Assembly: GCF_003086795.1 (NCBI RefSeq)
Contig: NZ_CP026003.1
Location: 2,252,777-2,316,776 of the forward strand
Length of the DNA stretch: 64,000 bases
Direction: 5' to 3'
DNA from: Stenotrophomonas sp. SAU14A_NAIMI4_5
GTDB taxonomy: Bacteria > Pseudomonadota > Gammaproteobacteria > Xanthomonadales > Xanthomonadaceae
Shown: positions 31,377 to 40,663 of the stretch, piece after piece
Layout of the letters: each line of letters begins with the position of its first letter
Position numbering within the stretch: the first letter of the stretch is position 1
Translations under genes and position numbers: made by a program
The notes under the pieces: generated by a model
Told to the model about the DNA's origin: nothing
The model's input: only the letters and a program-made list of their open reading frames with translations
The model's database searches: none

Positions 31377-32132
31377 ATGACCACCACCAGCGACACCACC
31401 ACCGAAGCTGCACAGAGCGGCGCACCCCTGTTCTACACCCGTCCGGTGCCGCTGCAGGCCGACGTGCATGCCGATGTGCGCATCCTGCCGGGCAAGCTGG
31501 AGTTCGCTGCAGGCAGCAACTCGATCCCGCTGGTGCTCGGCGAATTCTCGCTGGCGCTGCACCATTTCCCGATTCTGTTCGCCGGCCCGACCGCCGTGCC
31601 GATGGCGGCCGTCGGCATCACCACCGAAAATCTGTTCATCACCGATGGCCTGTGGGCGGATGAGACCTACATCCCGGCCTACCTGCGTCGCCACCCCTTC
31701 ATCTTCATCGATACCGGCAAGGACAATGACTTCCTGCTGGGCATCGACGAAGAGAGCCCGCGCATCGTGCGTGGCGGCGAAGAAGGCCAGCCGCTGTTCG
31801 TCGATGGCAAGGCCACCGACATGGTGCAGCAGGCGCTGGAATTCTGCGGCCAGTTCACCCGCGAGCACGAACAGACCCAGGCCTTCTCCAAGGCGCTGCT
31901 GGAAAACAACCTGCTGGTCGAGCGCAACGCCACCATCCGCCTGCCCGATGGCCGTGAGTTCAACCTCAATGGCTTCTTCGTGGTGGACGTGGAGAAGTTC
32001 GTCGCGCTGCCGGACGCCACCGTGGTTGAATGGCACCGCAGCGGCTGGCTGGCGCTGATCCACCAGCACCTGATGTCGCTGGGTCGCTTCAACGACCTGA
32101 CCCGTCGCCAGGCTGAGCGCAACGCAGCCTGA
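31377..32132 (+). CDS. SapC family protein
   Basis: A 251-residue SapC-type protein: FYTRPVPLQADVHADVRIL near the start, FPILFAGPTAVPMAAVGI, PAYLRRHPFIFID and GFFVVDVEKF are typical. SapC was named for S-layer export in Campylobacter, but the family is widespread in proteobacteria lacking S-layers, and its function there is unclear. The start at 31377 (MTTTSDTTTE) was chosen; an ATG 21 bases upstream is possible. Confidence 0.82.
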   Translation: MTTTSDTTTEAAQSGAPLFYTRPVPLQADVHADVRILPGKLEFAAGSNSIPLVLGEFSLALHHFPILFAGPTAVPMAAVGITTENLFITDGLWADETYIPAYLRRHPFIFIDTGKDNDFLLGIDEESPRIVRGGEEGQPLFVDGKATDMVQQALEFCGQFTREHEQTQAFSKALLENNLLVERNATIRLPDGREFNLNGFFVVDVEKFVALPDATVVEWHRSGWLALIHQHLMSLGRFNDLTRRQAERNAA

Positions 32133-32133
32133 G

Positions 32134-34446
32134 TCAGGGCTCTGGCGCGGCGGGAAGATCGCCGCGCCAGACACGCAACACCCGCAGCAGCCGCTGCGCT
32201 TCGGGCCAGTCCGGGGCAGCGGCGTTGCCCACGCCCCACAGTTCACCCGACACGTCCTGCATGGCCGCGACGCCGCGCATCTGCAGGACGCCCTGCAGGC
32301 GGTGGGCATGATGGCGCAGCGCCGGTGCATCCCGCGCGTCCACGGCTTTCTGTAGCAGCGCCATTTCTGCGCGGATGTCCTGCTCGTAATCCGCGAGCAG
32401 CTGCGCCGACAGGTCGGTTGCGGGCGGCGAATCTGTGCCGCCCAGGTCCAGTGCCTCCAGCAGTCGTTCGATCTGCAGCGGCTTGACCAGCACATCATCG
32501 AAACCCGCACGCTGACAGCGCTGCAGGTGCTCATCACCGCTGTGCGCTGATAGCGCGAGCAGCCATGCCCGATTCGCCTGGTCGCGCTCCTGCGCGCGCA
32601 ACTGCGTGGCGAGCGCATAGCCATCCATCGCGTCCAGTTCTATGTCGAGCAGGACGACCGACGCGGGTGAGGCGGCCTGCTGGGCAAGCGCCGCGGCGGG
32701 GCCATCGGCCTCGCGCACGTCCGCGCCGAGCTGCTGAAGCTGTGCGGCAATGACCCGGCGATTGAGTACGTGATCGTCGACCAGCAGCACCTGCAAGCCG
32801 CTGAGTGGCATCGGCGTATCCTGCGCCTCCTGCGCAATCGCTTCCTCATCCAGCACCCGCACCGGCACGCGCAGGATGAAGCGGCTGCCGCGACCATGGA
32901 CGCTGTGTGCATCCAGGGTGCCGCCCATGGCCTGCGCCAGCTGACGGCAAATCGACAGGCCCAGCCCGCTGCCGCCGCGCTCATTGCCGCCGTCTGCCTG
33001 CCAATACGGCGCGAACAGCTCGGCCATCTGTGCGGGCGCAATGCCGATGCCACTGTCGACCACCTCGATCTGCAGCCGGGCAGGGTGCAGTGCGGCGTCC
33101 AGCTCCACGCGCAGATCCACGCCGCCCACGTCGGTGAACTTGAGTGCGTTGCCCAGCAGGTTGTCCAGGATCTGGCGCAGGCAGTCGGGATCGACCAGCA
33201 CCGGCGGCAGGGCTTCGTCCGCATGCAGTTGCAGCCGCAGGCCTCGCTGCTGGGCCTGCGGCGTCGCGGCCTGCACGGCCTGCGCGCATAGCGCAGCCGG
33301 CGCGCATGGCCGGGGCCGCGGCCGGAAGCTGCCGTCCGCCAGCCGGGAGAAATCCAGGGCGCGGTTGAGCAGTCTGCGCAGGGTCTGCCCGGCATTGGCG
33401 GCGATGGACGCGAGTTCATGCGCACCGGCCGGCAAGGCGCTCTGCTTGAGCAGATCGACCGCCGTCACCATGGCCTGCGCCGCATTGCGTACTTCGTGAT
33501 TGACCATGCCTGAGGCGTGGTTGCGCTCACGCTGCTGCGCCTGCAGGCGCCCGCGCCGGCGCCGGGATACGGCGAGCGAAACGAACAAGGCCAGCAGCGC
33601 CATGGAGATGACCGGCAGCACCCAGCGCGGAGTCCGGATGGTGGCATGGTGCCATCGGTCCGCCAGTGTCTGCCGGGCCCAGTGCTGCAGCAGCGCGGCG
33701 TGCTCATCGATACTGATCCGTGCCAGCGCATCTTCAATGCGGTCGATCAGCTGCTGGTCGCTGTGGCGTGCCAGCAGGTGCAGTTCGTGCGGGAAGTGGC
33801 CGCGCAGGGGCTGCACGCGCAGGCGTTTGTGGAAGTCGCGCCGGAACACCGGGCGCAGGCTGGCCTCCAGCCCGATGGCTGCATCTGCCGTGCCGGCATC
33901 GACCAGCGCCAGTGCCGCATGCATGTTGGGCGCAGCAAGAACCTGCGCCTGCGGATGGCGCGCGGCCAGCCAGGCGGGATAGGGGTCACCTTCCACCGCA
34001 GCAAGCTTGAGGCCGCTCAATCCGCTGGCGTCATGGGGCAGGGGAGTGCCCAGCGGGCCGGCCAGTACGGTGTCGCCACCGTGAAACGGGCGGGACTGGA
34101 TGAGACTAGTGCAGGGCAAAGGAAGGTCAGTGACCGCGCCTTGCACCAGCACCAGGTCGGCCTGCCGCGCGCAGACGGCTGCGATGGCGGCGAGGGTGCT
34201 GTCATGCGGCTGCTCGATGAAGGACAGGCCGGAGTGCTGGGCAACCAATTTCGCATAACGATGCGCAATGGTGGGCGGCGCGTCCGGCCGTGCCTGCTCG
34301 GGAAATGGTCGCAACATTGGCCCAGTTGCGACACGCACTGGGCGCCGTTGATGCCCGGATGGTTGCGGGCCATCCATGGTGGCGCTGGTCAGCAGGCAGG
34401 CCGCGAGTGACGCAACCGCCAGGCGCAGCCACATCGCCGCGATCAC
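32134..34446 (-). CDS. BvgS-like hybrid sensor histidine kinase
   Basis: A 770-residue multi-step phosphorelay kinase. A signal region is followed by a periplasmic solute-binding-protein-type sensor (residues 37-265), one membrane helix at 274-293, HisKA with phospho-acceptor His317 in MVNHEVRNAAQ, HATPase (DNLLGNALKF, GSGLGLSICRQLAQ), a receiver with acceptor Asp in VVLLDIELDAMDG near 600, and a C-terminal HPt domain with His in RHHAHRLQG near 720. The layout is that of BvgS/EvgS, compacted to one sensor module and no PAS domain. Coupled by ATGA with the upstream response regulator gene. Confidence 0.92.
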   Translation of the reverse strand: MIAAMWLRLAVASLAACLLTSATMDGPQPSGHQRRPVRVATGPMLRPFPEQARPDAPPTIAHRYAKLVAQHSGLSFIEQPHDSTLAAIAAVCARQADLVLVQGAVTDLPLPCTSLIQSRPFHGGDTVLAGPLGTPLPHDASGLSGLKLAAVEGDPYPAWLAARHPQAQVLAAPNMHAALALVDAGTADAAIGLEASLRPVFRRDFHKRLRVQPLRGHFPHELHLLARHSDQQLIDRIEDALARISIDEHAALLQHWARQTLADRWHHATIRTPRWVLPVISMALLALFVSLAVSRRRRGRLQAQQRERNHASGMVNHEVRNAAQAMVTAVDLLKQSALPAGAHELASIAANAGQTLRRLLNRALDFSRLADGSFRPRPRPCAPAALCAQAVQAATPQAQQRGLRLQLHADEALPPVLVDPDCLRQILDNLLGNALKFTDVGGVDLRVELDAALHPARLQIEVVDSGIGIAPAQMAELFAPYWQADGGNERGGSGLGLSICRQLAQAMGGTLDAHSVHGRGSRFILRVPVRVLDEEAIAQEAQDTPMPLSGLQVLLVDDHVLNRRVIAAQLQQLGADVREADGPAAALAQQAASPASVVLLDIELDAMDGYALATQLRAQERDQANRAWLLALSAHSGDEHLQRCQRAGFDDVLVKPLQIERLLEALDLGGTDSPPATDLSAQLLADYEQDIRAEMALLQKAVDARDAPALRHHAHRLQGVLQMRGVAAMQDVSGELWGVGNAAAPDWPEAQRLLRVLRVWRGDLPAAPEP
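32141..32171 (+). terminator. Hairpin at the convergent SapC/kinase ends
   Basis: A perfect 12-bp stem TCTGGCGCGGCG/CGCCGCGCCAGA with a seven-base loop, eight bases past the SapC stop. It lies inside the last codons of the convergent histidine kinase gene. Confidence 0.65.
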
Positions 34447-35069
34447 AGCGCCTCCAGCTGGGTGCGGAGTGCGTAGATTTCGGCGTCATTGCGCAGGCCC
34501 AGCTTGCGCAGCGCGGCGCTCTTCTGGGTGCTGATGGTCTTGATGCTGCGGTGGCGCTGCACTGCAATTTCCGACACCGTCATGCCATCCAGCAACAGAT
34601 GCAGCACCTCGCGTTCGTTGCGGCTGAGCGGCTCGCGCGTGGGCGGCAGCTTGCACCCGGGCGGAAGCCGGAACAGCCCCTGGGACACCCGGATTACTGC
34701 ATCGGAAAGCTCGGTCAGGGGCTCGCATTTGCTGACGTAGCCGCTGATTCCGGCATCCAACAGCACATGGATGCCGGCATTCGACGACTGCCCGGCAAAT
34801 GCCAGCAACGAGACCCGCGGCGCGCACTCGCGCAGCTTGAGCACCAGCTCCGGGCCGGTCAGATCGTCCATGCCCAGAGTGATGTCGATGATCGCCACAT
34901 CGACCGGGTGGTTCATCAGGTACTGCAGCAGTGGCGCGCTGTGGCCGTGGCTGGCGACGATCCTGAAGCGCGTATCGGTGCCGAGGTGCATGCCGACCCC
35001 GCGCCGGACGACATCATGATCGTCGAGCAGTGCCAGTCGAAGGCGACGCGGTGCAGGATATCCATTCAT
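34443..35069 (-). CDS. LuxR/NarL-type response regulator
   Basis: A 208-residue regulator: receiver with LALLDDHDVVRRGV at the N-terminus and probable acceptor Asp in VAIIDITLG near residue 62, then a LuxR helix-turn-helix (LSRNEREVLHLLLDGMTVSE, IKTISTQKSAALRKLG). It is BvgA/EvgA-like. Its stop overlaps the kinase start, so the two form a coupled pair. Target genes cannot be read here. Confidence 0.92.
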   Translation of the reverse strand: MNGYPAPRRLRLALLDDHDVVRRGVGMHLGTDTRFRIVASHGHSAPLLQYLMNHPVDVAIIDITLGMDDLTGPELVLKLRECAPRVSLLAFAGQSSNAGIHVLLDAGISGYVSKCEPLTELSDAVIRVSQGLFRLPPGCKLPPTREPLSRNEREVLHLLLDGMTVSEIAVQRHRSIKTISTQKSAALRKLGLRNDAEIYALRTQLEAL

Positions 35070-35197
35070 GCGCAGGGAGGTGATCGTCGCCCAGGGGCGT
35101 GGCGCTCATTCTGGCGCTGTCATCTGGGTGGTCATCGAATTCGTACGATTTTTGCGACTATTCCTAAACGGGGGTCGGACTGCTGGGTTTTGGGCTT

Positions 35198-35240
35198 TGA
35201 AATCTGAGGGTCAGGGCCTTGGTTGGGCGCTCAGATTTCA
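35198..35240. promoter_or_regulatory. Inverted repeat upstream of the response regulator
   Basis: Perfect 11-base arms TGAAATCTGAG (35198-35208) and CTCAGATTTCA (35230-35240) separated by 21 bases. It lies 130 bases upstream of the regulator start, at the edge of the accessory region. It could be an operator or a terminator remnant. Confidence 0.4.
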
Positions 35241-35262
35241 AGGGATTTGGGGGGGGTATTAA

Positions 35263-35276
35263 CGTGACGCGTCACG
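35263..35276. promoter_or_regulatory. 14-bp perfect palindrome CGTGACGCGTCACG
   Basis: A fully self-complementary 14-mer just upstream of the broken small gene that follows. Dimeric regulator sites often look like this. No regulator is assigned. Confidence 0.4.
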
Positions 35277-35300
35277 GTCGTTTGGTTGGGTGGCCCATGA

Positions 35301-35681
35301 GGAGGCCACGCGGGGGTCGCGTTCCTGTGGTGTGTTGCGGTCCTGGTGATGGCGCTGGCTGGTACCGGGGCTGGAATGGCGCTGGAGGCTCAGGTCAGCG
35401 AGCGCATCAAGGTTGCCGGTGTCATGACGATCGTTCTGGGCGGCCGGACGCTGGGATCCATCAGGCTGGATGATGGTCGGTGCTTTGACCTGGCGCTGCC
35501 GGAAGCGGTGTGTGAGCAGAGGTGGCGCTGACAGAGCAAGCGCGAGGTGGTGAGCGGGCCGTTGATGTCCTGGCCGAAGGGGTTGGTTGCCGGGTTGATG
35601 TGGATCGACATCAAGGACCGGAAGGTTGAGGGGGTCGGGAGGCTGACGATCCTGAGGCACCCCATCTTGATGCGAACATAA
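35301..35681 (+). pseudogene. Small exported protein gene with an in-frame stop
   Basis: One frame is open from 35301 to the TAA at 35681 except for a single TGA at 35529. Its start reads like a signal peptide (VAVLVMALAGTGAGMALEA). The following sequence is protein-like on both sides of the TGA (GGRTLGSIRLDDGRCFDLAL before; MWIDIKDRKVEGVG after). No clean start codon in frame was found upstream of 35346, so the 5' end may also be damaged. Family not recognised. Confidence 0.4.
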
Positions 35682-35774
35682 TATACATTATGCGAAATAC
35701 AGGTGCACTTGCTCCTATGCAGTTGGGCTCGCGTGTCGCCGCCCGTTTGGGATTTGGTTGCGGCGGCTTGTGAT

Positions 35775-38700
35775 CTACGCGCTACAGACGATATCTAGGT
35801 CACAGCCAATGGTCTCTTTCAAATAAGCTACGGCGGCCCCTAGAACCATGTTCTGGTCATCACTCCGTGCCGCCGCTGAAATGCCAGGCTGGATGATCAA
35901 GACTTCCGCCTCAACTGGCTTAAATCGGCTTGCACGTACAATTCTATTTAGATTAACGGCGCTGCCTTCCAAGAACCGGGTCGGGCGATTGTCCGACCTG
36001 AGACGATCCTCGCGGCGCAGGACGTGCTTGCCGAGGTCAACGAATCGCCATTTCCACTTTGCAGAGCGTATGGCCTGCGAGCACACTTCTACAGCGTCTT
36101 TGATGCGCGCACCCGCTTCAGCGTTGCCAGAGAACTTGCAGTGCACCAACGCCAAGCGGATCGCACCCTCCTCCTCCTTCAAGCAAATCAGATCCGCCGC
36201 TTCACCAGCAGCGTCATCGTCGAAAACGACTTCAAAGCCACCCTCAATGAAGTGTCGCGCTGCCTTCCATTGCACGGAATCGTGGCGCAGTGCCCCGTCC
36301 TTCCACATTGACTCCTTCGTGATATCAACGTCGGTCCAATCCCAAGGCTCGAACCGCGAGTCCTCGATCACCAAGTGCCGCGGATCTTGGGGGCGGATTA
36401 AAAGGTTGCCGTCCAGCTCGCACAAGTCGACGAATCGAAGCAGTGGCGGGCACTCGCACAGATAGGCATCTAGAGCGAGGGTCCGCCGACCGACGCTGAT
36501 CAGGACCTGCGCACCGCCGGTCTGTGTCACACTGTATCCACCCTCGCCGCCGACTGACAGCACCAACTCGGCCAGTGGGTCTTGATCATCTGTCGCAATG
36601 GAAAAGTGGACGTCGTTGCCTTGCCTGCCGTCGTAGTTGATGTCCACCAAGTACAACGGCCAGCCATCGGCCGGCTCAGCATCCGTTGCCAATACCACCC
36701 GCTCTTCGGCCATTGCCAAAAGCTCTGCCGGCCACTCCAGTGAGAGGATGACCTTGTCTGCCGGCAGGCCGTCAACCTCTTCCGGAATGAGAACGTTAGC
36801 GATAATCGTGGCGACGTCGATGCGGTCATCCAGCAGCTTCCTACCCATGGCCTTGCACCAACTGACCAACGCAGGCACTGTTCCTTGCTCTCGAGACCAC
36901 ACCCTACCCTTGTAGGAGCAGCCAACCGACACCTTTGCTCCTGCTTCCCAGCCAATGCCGCTAACGTTGTTCTTGACTGAGCCCTGACGCTCGGTCATTC
37001 CCAGGGCTTGAGCGACATCGCCGCCGGTGTACATGGCGTAGCTAAGGTTTCGTCGACCGTGCTTCTTGACCCCCATGCTCTGAAATACCAGTCGATTGAT
37101 ATTTCCCAGCACACGAAACATGGTCTCGCCTGAAATAAGCTCTGCTTCGCCACTGACTGCTTCGGCCAACTCGCCGAAAAGGGAGCTATGGTCGGTCGAT
37201 GACAGGAAAAGCAGTCCGATGGCGGGGTCGTAGTGGAGGACAAAAAGAGCCCATTCCCGATCACGCACTCCTTTGGCCTGGGTCCAGCGTACGCGTGGCT
37301 CGGTTCGAGTTACGAAGTACAGCGTGTGGGAGGCGTGATGCAACCAAACCGCGTGCACGTGGCGCGTCTTTGCAAGACCGCCATGGAAGCGCTCCGGTAA
37401 GAACCTAGGAACGCGATACACCGACGTGCTGAAAACCGGACGTAGCAGTTGTTGGGAAATGGCTACGTTAGATTCGTCGACCTCATCAAGCCGTTGGGAC
37501 GCCTGTAGGAACTCGACTAGCTCGGCATGGTCTCGTGCGGCCTCTGAACTAAGTTCGCTGAGCACCTGGTTCCAGTCTGCATCCTCACTATAGAGGCGTT
37601 CCAACGCGTAAGCGGCGCCGGGATCTGCGAGGTTGGCCAGAGCTGTTGCTTCACCGATACGTGCGCCCGCCACTCGGGTAAACCGTCCAACGAACTGCAG
37701 CAGAATGGCTAGGCTGCGGTGCATATCATGGATGGCAGCGACCTTGAGCTGCGGCAGGTCGAAGCCTTCGCCGAGCATGTCCACGCACACTACGATTCGT
37801 GCCTGCCCTGCTCGAAGTGCAGCTAGGCGCGTTGCGGCGTCTGACTGGTCTGAGTGGATCAGTACCGGACGCAAATCGGGTGAAAGGTTTCGATAAATCT
37901 GGTAGACCGTCGCGGCGCGGCCAATACTGGCACAACGCGCCATCATCAAGTGATCAAATCCTGCGGCTAGGTCCTGCCTAAGCTGTTGAACGGCGGCCGC
38001 GGCCAACGCTAGGTCAGATCGGGTGGTTCCGCCGACCTCATGAACTGATTCGAATCGTATGCGTTTGAAATAGCCGTCACGCTGCGCGGACGCCAAGGAG
38101 TAGTTGAATATGACACGACCGTCGACAAGTTGGCCATCACGACGGAACGGGGTCGCAGTGAACTGCAAGATGGGAACGGACTGAAACGCGGCTTTCAATC
38201 TGGCCCAGTTGGTGGCTGCAACGTGATGCGCCTCGTCCAGGATCAGCGCCTCGCACCGTTGCGCGATCGTTGTGAGCAATCGCGTGTCAACCCCGACCCC
38301 TACCGTGTGGATGGTGGCAACAATCACGTTGCACTCGTTGAACAGTTCCAGATCGTCCACACTAGTTGGCCGCTTTGTCATGATGCCTACGATCGGATTA
38401 GGCACATCATGAGGTAGCACTCCCAGCGCTCTCAGCAGGCCAAATGCCAGGAACTTATCGGCCGTCTGTTTCCGAAGTAGGTCCCACGGAACAACAACTA
38501 GGATCGGATTCCGTCCGTAGGCCGCCAGCGCTGCGAGCATCGTCTCGGTCTTGCCTGTACCGGTTGGCATAACCACTGTGGCTGGCCGCAGATCGAGACT
38601 CCAGTGCGCGCCGATCGCGTGTAGCGCGCCTAGCTGCGGAGGCCGCAACCCTTCCTCCCCTGCATTAACGCTGCCATCAGGCTGGCGAACCTCGGCACGG

Positions 38701-39050
38701 AACGAGAGTCGGCCCTTCCATGTGGCCGCAGTACGCCGGGCCTGCTCATGCCAGCCAATTTGCGCTGCTTGCCGGGCAAACTGTTCGATCAGGCGATGCG
38801 ACGCCCATGAAAATTCTCCGTCGCGTTCGCGCAAGACGCCGTCGGCCCCCTCCGGAATAGCCACGCCGCTGCGGCTGGTAACCACTATCCGCTCTCCAGT
38901 ATCCAGCTCCCAGAGGGGTTGCTCGACTCGAGGTGAGATCTTCACAGAGGTAACGGCGCGTACGGCGACATCAGAAGCCGGGCGCAGTTGGTGGCGTACA
39001 GTGCCTACTGGGTGCCGACGTTCCACAATCAAGGGGGGTAGATGGATCAT
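35775..39050 (-). CDS. Superfamily 2 helicase with C-terminal nuclease-like domain (candidate defence protein)
   Basis: A 1091-residue protein. The helicase core (about residues 140-520) has Walker A MPTGTGKTET (161-170), DEAH box LILDEAHHVA (270-279), motif III FTATPFRRD, and motif VI LLQFVGRFTRVAG. About 400 residues of unknown fold follow. Near residues 925-1000 is a PD-(D/E)XK-like pattern: VVFDDDAAGEAADLICL, then LVHCKFS, then a helix EVCSQAIRSAKWKW. The ATG at 39050 has AAGGA at ideal spacing; a GTG 36 codons upstream is the alternative. Base composition is less GC-rich than the flanks. Helicase-nuclease fusions of this kind occur in phage-defence islands; that role is inferred. Confidence 0.75.
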   Translation of the reverse strand: MIHLPPLIVERRHPVGTVRHQLRPASDVAVRAVTSVKISPRVEQPLWELDTGERIVVTSRSGVAIPEGADGVLRERDGEFSWASHRLIEQFARQAAQIGWHEQARRTAATWKGRLSFRAEVRQPDGSVNAGEEGLRPPQLGALHAIGAHWSLDLRPATVVMPTGTGKTETMLAALAAYGRNPILVVVPWDLLRKQTADKFLAFGLLRALGVLPHDVPNPIVGIMTKRPTSVDDLELFNECNVIVATIHTVGVGVDTRLLTTIAQRCEALILDEAHHVAATNWARLKAAFQSVPILQFTATPFRRDGQLVDGRVIFNYSLASAQRDGYFKRIRFESVHEVGGTTRSDLALAAAAVQQLRQDLAAGFDHLMMARCASIGRAATVYQIYRNLSPDLRPVLIHSDQSDAATRLAALRAGQARIVVCVDMLGEGFDLPQLKVAAIHDMHRSLAILLQFVGRFTRVAGARIGEATALANLADPGAAYALERLYSEDADWNQVLSELSSEAARDHAELVEFLQASQRLDEVDESNVAISQQLLRPVFSTSVYRVPRFLPERFHGGLAKTRHVHAVWLHHASHTLYFVTRTEPRVRWTQAKGVRDREWALFVLHYDPAIGLLFLSSTDHSSLFGELAEAVSGEAELISGETMFRVLGNINRLVFQSMGVKKHGRRNLSYAMYTGGDVAQALGMTERQGSVKNNVSGIGWEAGAKVSVGCSYKGRVWSREQGTVPALVSWCKAMGRKLLDDRIDVATIIANVLIPEEVDGLPADKVILSLEWPAELLAMAEERVVLATDAEPADGWPLYLVDINYDGRQGNDVHFSIATDDQDPLAELVLSVGGEGGYSVTQTGGAQVLISVGRRTLALDAYLCECPPLLRFVDLCELDGNLLIRPQDPRHLVIEDSRFEPWDWTDVDITKESMWKDGALRHDSVQWKAARHFIEGGFEVVFDDDAAGEAADLICLKEEEGAIRLALVHCKFSGNAEAGARIKDAVEVCSQAIRSAKWKWRFVDLGKHVLRREDRLRSDNRPTRFLEGSAVNLNRIVRASRFKPVEAEVLIIQPGISAAARSDDQNMVLGAAVAYLKETIGCDLDIVCSA

Positions 39051-39411
39051 CCTTATTCCTTCTGGCGCGCTTAAAGATGCTTCCCAGTCGATAGCGTGCC
39101 ATAGCCTGAGGGCTTCCGCAGTATCGGTTTGGGGCGCCGTCCTGGGTGGCGTAGGCACGGCCTCATGCCCCGGGGAAGAAAAGTGCGCCTACCAACTTGA
39201 GCGGGTCGCAAGGCATTGTTTTGATTGTTAATGTGGAGGGGGCGATGCTCGCAAAGTGTCGGCACTGGAACATTCTCCTCTACTGTCGTAATCGTTAGTA
39301 CGCCAGGTATGCGGATGTTTGCTTGGGGCTGCGTGGTCCCCCCTGGCCAGAAAGCGAAGTTCAAAGACTGACTTATGCGCGCGGCGACGCTGCGTCGGCT
39401 TGGATTAGTTG
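39051..39411. other. Helicase gene upstream region
   Basis: About 360 bases with no convincing gene. The first third could encode a 36-residue N-terminal extension of the helicase if the GTG at 39158 is used. The rest is comparatively AT-rich (around 39210-39230) and probably holds its promoter. Confidence 0.45.
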
Positions 39412-39825
39412 CTAGCCAGCATCAACGGACGCGCGTTTACGAGCTAGTCTGATGATATCCGAGCACCTGCTAGAGATCGCGCCGAGCACAAGGCCAATCG
39501 CGCATGCTGGCGAGAGAAATACTGCTTCTGCGAGTTTTGCGGAAAGCCCTAACGATTGTTGCAGGACGCCTGGGCGCATGAGGAGCAACGCAATTAACAG
39601 CAGGAAGAGCGTGATGCAAGATTTCCCCAGATAGGCAACAAAAGCTGCGGGCTGATCCAAATAGAGCTCTACCCGCTTCTGCTCGTTCTGCGCCCATGAC
39701 TTGGCCGTCGTGCCTCCGTACCTTGCGGCTCGGAGCAAAAGCGGCTTGAGTTGCTGCCAGGATGACAGAAGACCTAACGCAAGACTGATGAGGCTGATTA
39801 CAAGACTTAAGGTTTCAATAGACAC
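39412..39825 (-). CDS. Small membrane protein of unknown function
   Basis: A 137-residue protein; the GTG at 39825 has AGGAGG at good spacing and was preferred to an upstream ATG. An N-terminal hydrophobic helix (LSLVISLISLALGLLSS), a basic cytoplasmic stretch with KSWAQNEQKRVELYLDQP, and two further hydrophobic segments (ITLFLLLIALLLM; PACAIGLVLGAISS). It lies upstream of the helicase gene on the same strand, with similar lower-GC composition. Defence loci often carry small membrane proteins, but no family was recognised. Confidence 0.6.
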   Translation of the reverse strand: MSIETLSLVISLISLALGLLSSWQQLKPLLLRAARYGGTTAKSWAQNEQKRVELYLDQPAAFVAYLGKSCITLFLLLIALLLMRPGVLQQSLGLSAKLAEAVFLSPACAIGLVLGAISSRCSDIIRLARKRASVDAG

Positions 39826-40394
39826 GCAGCCCTCCTGTTGGCTAACGTCTGAGTTAAGCCCCGTCAGATGCATTGGCTTAAACGGATTGTCAGATCTCAA
39901 TCCAATCCCTCGAATTGTGCGGATTGAACAGTAGGATTTTGGCCCAGCCATCTTGGCACGGCAATTGAACGCCACCTATCCAACAGACGATCCGTGGATA
40001 TGGCGAGACTTCCCCTTGACGCATCTCGATCTTAGGGCGGCGGGCTCCGGCTAACAAGCTGGTGTATGCGCGGGTATCGCGGCCCGCCCGTTCCTCCTAA
40101 CGCAGATGGGCACATGTCCGTTTTCGGGGCGTCCGGTTCCCTCCCCTGATGACACTTCCTTTGTCACTTTTGTTGCGCACAGCGAAGTCGGATTGAAGCG
40201 CCCCAACTTCAGTACCAACCCAAACATGGCTGTCGCTTCTGCCCCGCGCGCGGGCGTGGCGGCTTGAGCTGGGTTGAATCTTACGCAAGGCCACCAACGC
40301 CGCCGGAACCTAGCTGCATCAACGTCTCACCGCCATTACGCCGTATGCAACGATTCTGAAAATGTCGACAACGGTGACGGCATCGCCCCTAATG
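39826..40394. other. Gene-poor region between the accessory genes and the first cassette
   Basis: Nearly 570 bases without a supportable gene. Short frames lack ribosome sites and protein-like composition. The last 100 bases (GCCGTATGCAACGATTCTGAAA around 40340) resemble the sequence at the same distance before the second cassette (near 44330) and may hold a shared promoter. Confidence 0.5.
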
Positions 40395-40427
40395 CCTTGG
40401 CATGGCGCTCAACCGGGCGTAATCCTA

Positions 40428-40635
40428 GCCGGGCCACCGAAAAAGGGTGGCCGGGCTTCGAAACCCCGGTAGTTCGCTGAAGTAAACGCTTGCCAGCCGG
40501 CATCACCCTGTGTGGTGCCGGCTGGCAATCCGTCGGCCGGCTATGGCGGGCGGTGCGTGGAGGCCTTGTGCCTGCCGGTTTAGCGAACACCGGGTTTCGA
40601 ACCACGCATCGTCCGCCACCTCTATCCGGTGGCGG
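40428..40635 (+). ncRNA. Structured RNA upstream of the 118-aa protein gene (copy 1)
   Basis: A long-range stem of 19 pairs joins 40457-40477 to 40583-40601. Inside it is a 17-bp hairpin at 40490-40528 (TTGCCAGCCGGCATCAC/GTGGTGCCGGCTGGCAA, loop CCTGT) and a GGCGGGC/GCCTGCC pairing. A hairpin lies on either side: 40428-40456 (GCCGGGCCACC/GGTGGCCGGGC) and 40613-40635 (CCGCCACC/GGTGGCGG). Compared with copy 2, five pairs of the long stem change on both sides and still pair. It ends 28 bases before the ATG of the next gene. It may be a leader, a cis-regulator or a separate RNA; no known family was recognised. Confidence 0.75.
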
Positions 40636-40663
40636 CTTCTGCCTGCACGTTAGGAGCCACGCC

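Noticed and set aside
35259..35660. Minus-strand 133-codon frame
   Set aside because: Composition (Pro, His, Gln, Arg) is that of an antisense shadow; the plus strand frame reads like an exported protein with one stop.
39071..39364. Minus-strand 97-codon frame upstream of the helicase gene
   Set aside because: Overlaps the possible helicase extension in another frame, has no good ribosome site and no protein-like features.
40020..40120. tRNA or attachment-site remnant
   Set aside because: GC-rich inverted arms are present but no cloverleaf could be drawn, and no integrase gene is in the window.
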